DNA from: Membranipora membranacea
Lineage: Eukaryota > Bryozoa > Gymnolaemata > Cheilostomatida > Membraniporidae
Length of the DNA: 64,000 bases
Assembly: GCA_914767715.1 (NCBI GenBank)
Contig: OU612066.1
Location: 4,345,001-4,409,000, forward strand
Reading direction: 5' to 3'
Of the stretch, positions 25,201 to 37,100 are shown piece by piece. The notes under the pieces are model-generated. The model saw only the letters and a program-made list of their open reading frames with translations, was not told the DNA's origin and searched no databases. The translations under genes and the position numbers were made by a program. Each line of letters opens with the position of its first letter. The stretch's first letter is position 1.

Positions 25201-28160
25201 AGCAGGAGGTGGTGTGTTACGAGTACAGTCAGTAATGATAGAGTCTACATTCTGTCCTACACTGAGACTGTCACATGATGTCACAGGCTGCAGTGACTCG
25301 ACGTGTCCACTGTTAGTAGAAGCGCTTGCGTCGCCTCCGCCCAGTTTAACTGTCACTTTACGGCCTGATGTCTCATTGTTTCCGAAGTCGTGCTCAACAA
25401 TCAGATTTGTTGCACTTTCAGTCATTGTTTGAGTGAAACTGGTTTTAGACATTGGCTTAGAGATGCCAATGTTATCTCCATGAATAATGCTACATTTCTT
25501 GTTGATTGGCTGCAGACTTTCTGATGTACTGAATACTTGTGAACCCTTGTCATTGGTAATGACATCTAAGTCAGAAGCTATAATGTGGGAGTAATCAGGG
25601 AGGGTGGAGGATGAACCGCTCCTTAGCTCGTCTGTAGACGCAGATAGCGATGCATTCACCTGTAAAGTCTCACAGCTGGCTGATCTAGATGATGTTATTA
25701 GTGACCTGCTCATGTCAATGACCAGCTCACCAGTAGATTGACTACTGGATGCTGACATGGTGTGTCGAGAATCTGAGGTAGCTGGAACTTTGTCTGATGT
25801 GTCTGGGGTCTTCTTAGTAGGTGGTTTGATAGTCATTTCATGGTTTGCAGTAGTTTGAGAAGATTCACAGTCCTCACTGGAATTTACTGTTTCCTCGAGA
25901 GGTTTAACTATTGTGATAAGATCGGCTGTACTTTGTGATGCTTGTGTTTTGCCAGAATCTAGTGGAACCAATAATTTTGGATTGCATGTATCCTGAGCAG
26001 CGGCCCCACTGGTATACACTTGGGGTGCTTTGGACCGAACATCAGTATTTTCCTCAGCAGCTAAAACTTCAAACACAGCATCCTCCTGTCTTATATCAGG
26101 GTGTACTTCAGTGTTTTCAGACGATAATCCTGTTACGACGGAAGCTGATATGATACGCTCAGGGTTACAGTCATCTCCACTCGCATGTTTGTCTGTTACA
26201 GGGCTCTGAGAGGGCAGGTTGTGTTTCTCAGGTTCTGTGATTGACTTTGGTGCAGTATTAGCGAGCTGACAGCTACCGTCATCTGTCATCTTACCATGAC
26301 AGTCAGCACTGCTGTCTGACAGCGGGATATTCTTCAGGTCTACTGGTAGACTTATCACCTGCAATGGTGAGCTGTGATCAACCATCAATGTGTGCAGAGG
26401 TTTGAGCTTCTGTTTCTCTGCAAATTAAAATAAAAGTCATGAGGCTTGGAGCCATATCAGATCAGAGAGTATTGATGGTAGTTTTAGCAGGATGATTGTA
26501 TGGCAGCCAAAACACAAAGCCCGCGCATCAGTGCGACTGCAAACCCTCTACGAAGAACTCAGTAGGAAAAATATTATTTGACATGAGTAAGCATATTATT
26601 ATCATGCCAAATTGTAGCATTCTGCTGGCTGCTAACGAATACTACCACCTAAAATTTGCTTAAAAAAAGCCAAACCAGAGTACCCTCAGTAGGGACTTTC
26701 CTCAGTAGTTACTCACTTTTTGTTGTGGGTTTTGTAGCTTTACTGACTTGAGTGGTAAACCATAAGTCTGCTGGGAAAGACACGTCTGGTTCAAATAAGT
26801 TGATAACTCTGTTTTCTGGTTGTTCTGAAAGTAGCAATTGGGAAAGTGAAATTAGTAAGGAGACTGTTCCAACAGTGTGCCAATCATAAATATAAATTTA
26901 AACAAGACAAGTATTTTTAAAGAACAGCTAAAACAGAAAATGACAGAGGCCAACAAACTATACCATCACAACAGAAAAGCTCAAAGTCATTCCTGCTACT
27001 GATAGCGCCATCCCTCCTTCATCTTTGGATTGGAGAGTCACAGGTAATTGGACCCATAGTACTCATACCGCACCCTTTACCCATGCTCGCCTGGTAACCT
27101 TACTACTCTTCATATCGAGGAGTCGAAGGGGGTTCTTTTTACTGTGTGTGGGGTATGCAAAGACAAAGTGGGCCGCGAGTATTTTTAACACCGTCTCAAC
27201 CCTCAGCCCAATCCCATTCCTTACCTGATAATATGAGATTACGTGATGTGAGATTTATAAGATCTATCTCACTCAGTGGATCATCCTTAGTTTGAGGCTG
27301 TGTTGTCTGTTCTGGTACATAACTAGGATCGGAGCGGAGTCCAACATCCTTCTCATCAGCAGACCGGGGATAAGTTCTGGACATACTGGGCTCATATGGG
27401 TTTATAAATGTAATGATCTCTGGTGCCTCAGCAGGGCACCTTCGTCTATCACACTCGCCTGGCTCAGAGGGATCAGGTACTGCCTCAGTGATCAAGTCAG
27501 GGTATATGACATTATCATCATACACAGGTAGATATGGTGAGGCTTGGCAACTAGACGGGGATCCTTGCGGAAAACCTGCAAAACAAGTATGTATAGTGAT
27601 TTATTTCAGAATTGCTGTACAATAGTGGTGTATGTGTTATATTCATAATTAAATATGTGTTGCACCACATGTAAAAAGATGTTATCAAATATTAATATTG
27701 AGTGGAGGAAGCACGGTATTTGAGTTGTGTATGCTTGTTTTAAGAATAGACAACTCCTTATGGTGCTCCCATTGTCAATACATTCTAACACTATCTGCAG
27801 GACATAATATGTAATATATGGTAAACATCGACTACGCTAGGTATTGGTATTGTTGTTAGGCATACTGGCTGATAGCAGAAAATGTATCAATTAGGGTACT
27901 GGGTCACACACAAAATATATCAGAAATCAGCTGTGGTGATAATTTCTCAGAAGAGCAATCTAACACCTTTACCCACTTGACATATTCTTATCATAGAATA
28001 AATAATTTGTTGAATTGGTTAAGTCATAAACAACATGCGAGTCCTAACTCACTCGACATGTGTTAATGAGAGCGGCAGAGTCAGCATTCATCATTTTTAT
28101 GACCTAGTCGTGCAAAGATCAGTGACAACAGCTGAAATCTTTTAGAAGACTCCCCTCCAG

Positions 28161-28197
<37 letters not shown>

Positions 28198-31100
28198 ACT
28201 CATCGCTGTTAGCACAGAGCCAAAGCAAAAATACCAACTGTGAATGTGAATATGGATAATACTAGTCTAACAGCTGTAGTTAATCAAACGGAAGGGAACC
28301 TCATAGGAGAGGTGAGAGAGTTTATGCACTTTATTTAGTTTAGTAACTTTGTCATTGAATCAATGTTATGTTGCTGTTGTCTTCAGCTAAATTAAGTGCT
28401 GAATTCTCAATCTGTTGATAGAAACAATTATCTCATTAATTGGCTGATTATTGTAATACCATGGTTTACTTCAATTCTGCCAAGAGACTGATTAAGGTTT
28501 GGAGATGACTTGACATAGTGGTTGTCCTGATTTTCACCTTTCTTGTTCTAGATCGGTGCAGGAGTTATAGGCTTTATCATCATATTCGGAGTGTTGGGTA
28601 ACCTAGCAGTGATAATAACTGTATTCAGAGAGCCAAATCTGAGACAACTTCAGCACTACGTGTTAATCACCTGCCTCGCTCTATCAGACTGTGCGTTCAA
28701 CGCTCTGATAATGCCCTTCTATATCGAGTCATGGTGGTATAACCAAGACAGACATTCACAAGCTCTCTGCTTCTACTACAACTACCTGGGTACTATCCTA
28801 CTACAGATATCTGGTACAATCATCGTCTTCATAGCCTTCAACCGTTATCTACTGGTCGCTCATCTCAGGCTGTTCAAGAAGTTTGAGACTCTTAAAGTGA
28901 CTTTAGCACAGTTACTAGTAGCAACCGTAATGGCTATAGTGATGGTCGCGCCTTCTTTTGATGAAGTTAATACGTCGATTGTCTACATGCCTCAGCTTGG
29001 CCGATGTAATTTTGACAGAGCAGGCGCTCGAATAGTTGTATACACAGTGTTTATAAACTTTGTCATCCTGCCATTTTGTGTCATAGTGACCTTATATATT
29101 CTCGTGTTAGTGCATCTAAGGAGAAGTTTAAAAAGCGCCAATGAAGCAAAGCTGAAATCAAACTTGTCCTCTAATAGGTTGGAGACTTTCAACCACAAAA
29201 GCGTCTCAATTACTACTGAGCCTAACGTGATAACAGAAGTCTCTGAAAAGGCATCAACACCACAAGAACCCAAGGCTGCTTGTAAATCATCGCTTAGCTC
29301 TCCCAATAAAATAGCACCTGTTTTGCAAGGAAACGATAGATTAGGGAGACGTCCTGACAACCCAGAGTATCAGAGCAAACAGTCAAAGGAATACCAACGA
29401 AGACTAAGAGGATTCAAGTCACTCATACCGATCATCGCTGTGTTTGTAGTATATGTTATAACCTATATTCCATTCACTGTCATCAATATGGTGGATAGTA
29501 ATTTCAGCCTTCATAGAAACTACTACATGATAAGCAGCCTTCTATTTTGGTCCAGCTCCTGTCTGAACCCATGGATATATGGAATTATGAACAATGAGCT
29601 AAATCTTGCACTGCGTAGAGGAATGCTGGCATTCTTACATAAATTCAAAGCGTGCTGCGCCGACAAAGATTCATCGACTCAGATAGCTGTGTTAGAAGAA
29701 GGCAGAAGTTCCACTGTTTATTGACTTTCGACATGACTTCTAGTAAGACTGTTTTATGTGCCAGTAACACAATTATCTATATTTACTAAAACTTAAACAA
29801 CAACAGAATCCGTCCATATAAACTATTTTAACATTTTATGAAATTAAACTTTCTATCCCCTTCCCTCTCTATTGTTACTCACCTTCCCATGTAGTATCAG
29901 AGTGAGTGAGGAGATTATCCAGATCAGGAGATGAGTCTGTGGCTGAGTCAGACTCAGTAAAGCTGGCGGTGCAGTGCTCTGAGTCTGCTGATCTGTCGGC
30001 AGCACAGAGCGGTGAGTCTGCTGATCTGTCGTCAGCGGCTGGTTTATAACTCTGAGCTGCTTGTAACGCAGCCAGAGCAGACTGAGCTGTGGTCAGCCAC
30101 TGCTGATAACTAGTCAGCACATCACATACAGGGTCAGCTGATAGTGATAGTGGAGCGTCGGGAATCTTAGCTTGCCTGACAGCCTCGGTAAGCAGCTTCT
30201 CTTGTGTTTCCCTCACTCTGCGCTTGATCTTTTTGATGCGGACCCTGTCTCCACGATTGGATCTGACAGATACTCTCTCATATGGAGGTTGTGATTTATT
30301 TGGTGTTGATATACTAGCCTATAGTGGAAATAAAATCCTCAAATATTGTGAACTACTTGAGTATTTCTACATTTTAGTGATGAAAGAATGAAATGCACTG
30401 CAATTGTCACAACATTCGTTTTGATGCTATCTACCAGCTTTTTCTGAGTGCTTTTTCTCAGCATCTCGATTAGATCAACCCAATCAGAATGTTATTATTG
30501 ATAACTGATCAATAGACGGAACATAGTTTAGTCATATTTATTTAAACAATAAATTACCAATGAAAAATTGACACTGCATGTGCAGAAGCGTTGCATTGTT
30601 ATTATTACTTTTAGTACTGATCACTTGTTAGATTTTTAGATTGTAGAGAATTGTGTGTTGAGATTATACTAAATGCTTACCTGTGATGTACAGCTTGGAG
30701 ATCTTCTGATGACACATTTCAGTTCAGCTGTTTGATTTATTTCATACATATAAGACCTCTCGTCTCCAAGTTCTAAAAATATTCATCATATTATTATGCG
30801 TCGTTCTGTGACCTTTAGGTTGGTGTATTTGTTCCTAAATTCAGCCGGCCTTTGTGAACTTTGAATCAAAATGTCGTACTTTCTATTAATGGATCAGACA
30901 CTAGCATAAATTGTCCTTGGTACCTTACTCATTTTCATTAAATAAGAGGAAAATACATTAGAACAACATTCCATCGGAACTAGAACTCTTTACCATCCTG
31001 GTGTCAGCAGAGAGTTAGGGACAGCAAGTGAGCGATCAACTCTATCATCATGGTAGTTGTCCCCTTTTTAAGCATGAAAAGACAAATCAGTCATATCTAA

Positions 31101-34100
31101 AAATAATGCATAATATGTTCCAATTCAGTTATCATCAATGCAAAAAATTATAAATCTCACCTTTAGTTGAAGCAGCTGGTGATATCTCATCACATGACAT
31201 ACTAGAGAAGCTTTTGGTTAGCTCATGAGTTATCCCATCCTGTAAACTGTACTTATAGTTCTGAGATAATGTAGGGCTGCCACTTGTCTTCTGTGGTGAT
31301 GAATATATATCTGGCCCAGGACTACGATATACCGTAGACTGGGCAACAGGAGAAAATTCCTCCTTTACAGAGTGAGGATTCACTTTTGCCATCAGCATCA
31401 GTACTAGTTTTGGATATCACACTAGTCACACTAGCTGATGTTGTTTCACATGTTGTCTTCTCTCTAGTGGGCGTAGAGCTTCTACTAGTGCTTAGGGACT
31501 GAGATTGGGCTATTGTCTCATCCTGATTCATCTGCAGAGCAGCCTCCTCATTTTTTGTGTCCACATTTGATTTCTCCGATGTGTGAGTAATCGTGACGGC
31601 AGCTGGGCTTCTGGTTTTGGATAAAAGTTTTGACATCTCTGGATGCTTCATCACTACTGTTTGACTATGCTTGTGTTTATGCTGCTTGGTTGTCACAGCT
31701 GGTTTTCTGCCACACCCATCAGGGACGGGTGGAGGGCTCATAACAGAAGAATTCTGAATATCATCGATACGACCGGTGGGAACAACGAGAGATATTTTAC
31801 CTTTAGTAAAGTATCGGCTCGCATTCCTTGCTGGAGTATTAGATGAACTGGCAGTCAGTGATTTCTGTTTTGGATGTGCTTGTGTCAGTGTTCCGATACC
31901 ATAATCATCAGTTAGTACATATGTGACTTCATGTGCGGCCATGTGTGGTGAGGCGCTAACTTCTTCCTGTGCAGCCATTGGTGGTGGGGAGAAAACACCG
32001 ATGGAACGATAATCAATATTTAGCGTACCAGATGACTTTGATATCTGAGAGTGACAGATTTTACCCAATGAGCCTGAAGATGTTTCATCTCTGCTTGAAG
32101 TTTGTGGAGCAGACTTATAAATGTGCTCACGACAGGTAACCATACCGCTATAAGCTGGCATGGATGGATACTCAACAGTTACATAAGGCGGTCCTTCGGA
32201 CATAAGGTGCTGACTTGCATAGTCTCGCAGAGCCATTTGTGTATGTAGTGAAACCGTTCCCTTTGGAAAGCTGTAAGCAGTCGGCATAACAGCGAGGGGC
32301 ATCTTTGCAGGTAAAACTGCAGGGTTAACCATTCTCCTGGCCATCCGTGGTCCTCTTCTAGCTGTTTGCTGAACATTGGAATAGCAATTTCGGGGATATA
32401 CTGTTCGTATCCGAGTATTAGCGATCGGGGGGTATATATTTTGTGGATATCTGCCACGAAGAGGTTGGGTATACGAGGCATACCCAGGTGGATGCTGTGT
32501 GTACCTTGTATGACCAAAGTGTGAGTGCATTGAGCTTGCGGGAAGTGGCTGAGAATGAACAAAGCTGGTGGTTTGTAGTTGTGTGTACTGGTTGTAGCGA
32601 GGCGGAGTATAACCATGTTTTGGCTGGCAGTTGGTCGGATATGACGCCTGTATTAAAGCCTGGGCTGTCACAGACATATCAGAGTAGTCCGGTAAAACAA
32701 TCCTCTTTAATGGTACAGGTGATATATTCTCATATGCTGGTACAGGTTGGGCTGATGATACTATAACATTTTCTACAGTTGATCTACAGTCAGGCGCACT
32801 AGTAGAAGAACGAGCATTGGATTTCCCTTTAGTGGTGGTAACAGAACGCTCTGTTGTTATGACTGGCTTCTGGTGTTTTCCTGTAGTATCCTCTATAATG
32901 GCAGCTCCCAATTTGATCACTATGGAGTCAATTGCCCGCAGTTGTGATGATTGTACATGACTTTTCGATGCGGGAGTTAGACTGAGAACCACCTGGCTTG
33001 ATGCGGATGAAGAAGCGACATCATCTGGTGCGGAGAATTCTGCTTTTTTTGGGATCCCTTTACTTGGAGTTGATACATCTTTTGGAAGGAGGTCAAGACT
33101 AGTGTTGGTTTCGTGACACAAGCGTGAGCTAGAGATAACATCGCCTGCCTTACTGCATGAGTGACGCTTAGACCTGAGTGTAGACTTATCTGAGCTGACA
33201 GAGCTGGACTTGCCTGGTTGGCTAGTTGGACAGTTTACTAAGAGGTCGCCTGGGCATACAGAGTTGGCCTGTTTCTCTATATTCAAAGGGTGAGAGGCAA
33301 ATAATAACGAAGACTGAGGGAGAAATCGCGCTTCTTGTTTCAGTGTGACTGGGATAGGTGACACTGCTGGTAACGATGAAGTGACAGATAACATCTGTTC
33401 TGTGATAGTACCATCACTGTGAGTGATTTGTCTCGGAGCATCGTCAGAAGTGCAAGATATGTCGACCATCTTAGTTGATGGTTTTGTAACCAGTACTGGG
33501 GATATCGCTGCAGTCATCGGATTAGTGAGAGCAGGAGTTATACCCTCATGATCTAACAGACACAGCGATGTGTTACGGTAAGCTGTCTGATGGCTAGAAT
33601 TTGTACTTGGCTGATCAGATTCCATGGTTTGCACAATTCCTCCCTTTTCAACGCTCTTTGCTATGTGGGTGATGGGTGTTATATCAGATTCTTTATCCCT
33701 TGTTCTAGATGCAGTGTTATTAGCATCACAATCAGCGCCATCATTATGATGGTGGTTTAAATCAGGGCCTCTATTCTCCTCATTAGATAATGTGCTTACA
33801 CTCACAGCCTTGTCACTTAAACCTGTGTTAGGTGAGCCACTTTCGTCATCATTGTCATCATCGCTGTTAGTGGTGGTGGCTGTCTTTTTGTGATCAATAT
33901 CATTGTGTGCAGAATCAGATACTACATCTACAGGCCGACCTGAATTCAGCATACAGTCGTTACTGTTCAGTTTAGCTCCGCTGAAAGCGATAGAAATTGT
34001 CTCATCTATGCTAGTGATTATTGGTAATCTTTGACCCGCACAGTCAGTAATTATTACAGTGTCATTAGGTTTGACATCATCTCTGGGTGCAATACTGACA

Positions 34101-37100
34101 TCAAAGCTGATCACTGAGTCTGAATCTGATTCAGATATATCCATATTCATCTAAAAGCAGAGAAAAAACAAATATCTGAACTTTGAGTTTGTGTGTAATT
34201 ACTGTTACTGCTCAGCACTTTTACATTTGTGATTACTGCCAATCCCTTTCATCATGTTCCCCTCGAAGGTTGCAGGTAAAGCCTAGTTCGAGCTGAGACC
34301 AGTACAGGCCAGTAATCAACAGATAGTTTCAGATTTAATGTTGCTGAAACATTTAGGTTGCACAACTATATTCAAAATATCACTTATCATAATGAAAACT
34401 GTAGAATGGGTTTCATTAACGACATATTTGTTAACGACATTAAAGACCTCAATAGAATAGTTAAAATAAATACCAATAAAAAATCAATAATTTAATCATT
34501 TCTTGACAACATTTATTTAATGTCAGGGAGTTGCATGCTCACACACTGGTATATTATGATTAATTATTATAGGATTATTGTTGTATAGTGCCAAATACTC
34601 ATAGGATTGGCAGTTTGTTATGCACACAGTCACATTCCCGTGTTTGAGAGAAGAAATTAGCAGCATCTGAGAGTTGTCTACCCTCCTGACATGAGCACAT
34701 AAGTTTTGTAAGCAGCAGCTGTTTTGTGCTTGTACTTATCTAGCACTATGAAAACCTAGCAGAAATAGATTGTTGAGGTCAGGTCAATAGTAAAAATTAA
34801 TTGATGAAGCCAAGTCAATAGTCAAATAATATTTTCGTCAAAATTTTAAGAACCATTTTTGGCACAAAAACGATAAAATATTATAGCGTGTTTTAAACCC
34901 ATTCTACAGTAATCATAATCGATCATTTATCATAATCAATAACAACCCTCCTGTAGGAGCCTACACATGCTGTGACTGAGAGAAAGGGGTTACTGAGGGA
35001 AAAGGGTTGGAAAGCCTCTAGAGGTGCGCAGCAGAGGGGACTCACATACGGCTGTTCATGTCAGGCCATATTTTGTACACAGTTGGACAGTAAGACAATG
35101 TTTTGACGAGAGTGGGTAAAGAATTTTGGATGGACGGTAATAGATGGGAACATCAAGCATCCCTTGGTGTGCTCTGTAAGAATGATTGCATGTAGTCAAA
35201 AAAGCCTTTTCATGACGAGTATTGTGCTGCCATGCCCGAGCAATTTTTGATCTTGGGCTCGGCGTGTCCCTAGCTATTACACTGCCTACTTGACAATTTT
35301 ACTTAGATAGGCCTTGTTTAGACACACAAGGTTTCAAAAATTTGTTCTTAATAAAAATGTGATCTGATACTGATCTACAGTACGTCTCCTTTGAGATTTT
35401 TTGTCAGCGACTATCTGTCCAAGTGATACTGATCAATTTGACCACTCTCATAAAATTGTGTGTAGCATGGATTGTCATTATCATTCATACCTTGTTTGAC
35501 ATTTTTGCCGTAGTATTACCGCATGACAAATTGATAAAAATAAATGTAACCAAAATGTGTATGTTTTACAACTTGTTGTGGATCATTACAGACATTCTGA
35601 ACATAATTTTACTATTGCAATTCATTTGATGATAGGATTATGAATTTGTGATGTCATAATATGCTGCCACTTTTTATCAGATCCATCCAGACTTTAAAGT
35701 TAGGGGCATCGGTCATCAAAGAGATTTTAAATGAATCTTTCTTACTTTTATTAATTCCATGGCGATCAGCTAGGTATCAGGAAAACAGTTTCGCAGTTAA
35801 TAGGCTCGATTACGTTACCAATTACTATGGAAATCTCTACATACACTATGGTCCCGTGCTTAGAATGAGTTGTCCGGCCCCGATTAAAAGAAGAATGCGT
35901 ACAATTTCAAGATGATAAAGCTTCAAAAAACATCTGCCGCGTTCAGGAATCAAAACCCTAGCCTCCCACATTGAAGTCTTTGGTGCGTTCCATTCATCTA
36001 CACAGCACTACACCACTGATGCGATTCAAGACAATTCCTGAATTTGAAAGAAGGAACACAAACCAATGAGAACGGAAGTGGACCTTAATGCTATTCAAAT
36101 ATGTCGACGTCATGTCAAAATATTGAAGCAAAGTGATATCCAAGTCATAGACAAAATTGAGCTCACAGCTACAAAATTGATTATTGTGAACAAAAGATCT
36201 GTTTGCAAAATGAACAGAGAGAGAAGGCTTCTACCAAGATTCTCGGCAAAGATATGGACGAAGGGTTTGAAAATGTTGGACAGATTTACTGGAGAGATTG
36301 TGAAATCGGTGCGAACTTGAAACAATACAAGACACGAAAACTTCTCTGTACCAGGTATATTATAATTGTCTTCAGGGTGTAGCTGCAAATCATGTTAAAG
36401 ACAGTTCAGGGAGTTTACTCCCAATGTATGACCTCTATATTTGAAACCTCTCTATTATCAAAGATGTCCAACAGGTGGATGGACCTGAACATGCATTTGG
36501 AAATACTGGACAGGAATAATTGGATTTGATTTCTCACCAATGAAACCTTTGATGATGGACAGACATGAAAATCTGTCCATTGTTGCTTGATGAACGGACA
36601 AGTACAGACAGAAAGAGGCTATTTTTTTCTGTTGCTCACCCCTCATAGCCTCATAAGATGGTCAATAAAATATAAATCAATGCAGCCTCAATATCTCAAG
36701 ATATGGCGTCAAATTCAACAAAAGGGCTATTATATCTTTGCGATTGAAAATTTTATTATATTTGATTATTTATAATTTTTTAGACCTTTCAATGTGAGAA
36801 AGAAAGATCCAACAATGAAAAGCTGGTACTTGTGGCACCCCTACTGTAATTTTGAACAGATTTTGTTCTATTGATTAACCTTTTTTTACATTACACATAT
36901 CACATTTTTTATCACTATATGATGAACATTGCTCTAATGCATCTGTGAATTGTGTGCAACAAAAACTTTACGCTCAAAAAGAACGTTTCAAATTGTAAAC
37001 CTGGCAAGATGAATTCACAGAATGTGGGTTAACGTGGGTTAAAATCGCAAGTTTTGTCTCGAAGACTGAGAGATACAGGTGCCTTAAGGGCGTGGCCGCC

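Larger units (their letters stand above)
25119..30772 (-). other. Exons 9-13 of the giant gene
   Basis: Five exons: 30772-30681, 30318-29883, 27575-27225, 26824-26717, 26417-25119. Exon 9 encodes ERSYMYEINQTAELK. Exon 10 has a basic stretch (RVRIKKIKRRVRETQEK) followed by an Ala/Gln-rich probable helix and a repeated RSADS motif. Exon 11 is acidic and Pro-rich. Exon 12 encodes a compact hydrophobic/aromatic segment (INLFEPDVSFPADLWF). Exon 13 is 433 codons of Ser/Thr-rich sequence ending in a short basic segment (NALKNKLGRLKIRSS). No named domain was recognised. The intron between exons 10 and 11 contains the nested GPCR gene. Confidence 0.7.

Noticed and set aside
31135-31398. A separate small gene on the minus strand
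   Set aside because: Its frame ends at a good splice donor (31161) whose phase fits exon 9, so it is the 3' part of exon 8 after a frame break.
34148-34150. ATG at the start of exon 8 as the start of an independent gene
   Set aside because: The ATG sits exactly at a strong acceptor (CTCTGCTTTTAG) and the phase matches exon 7, so it is read as internal. It remains the main alternative to the single-gene model.
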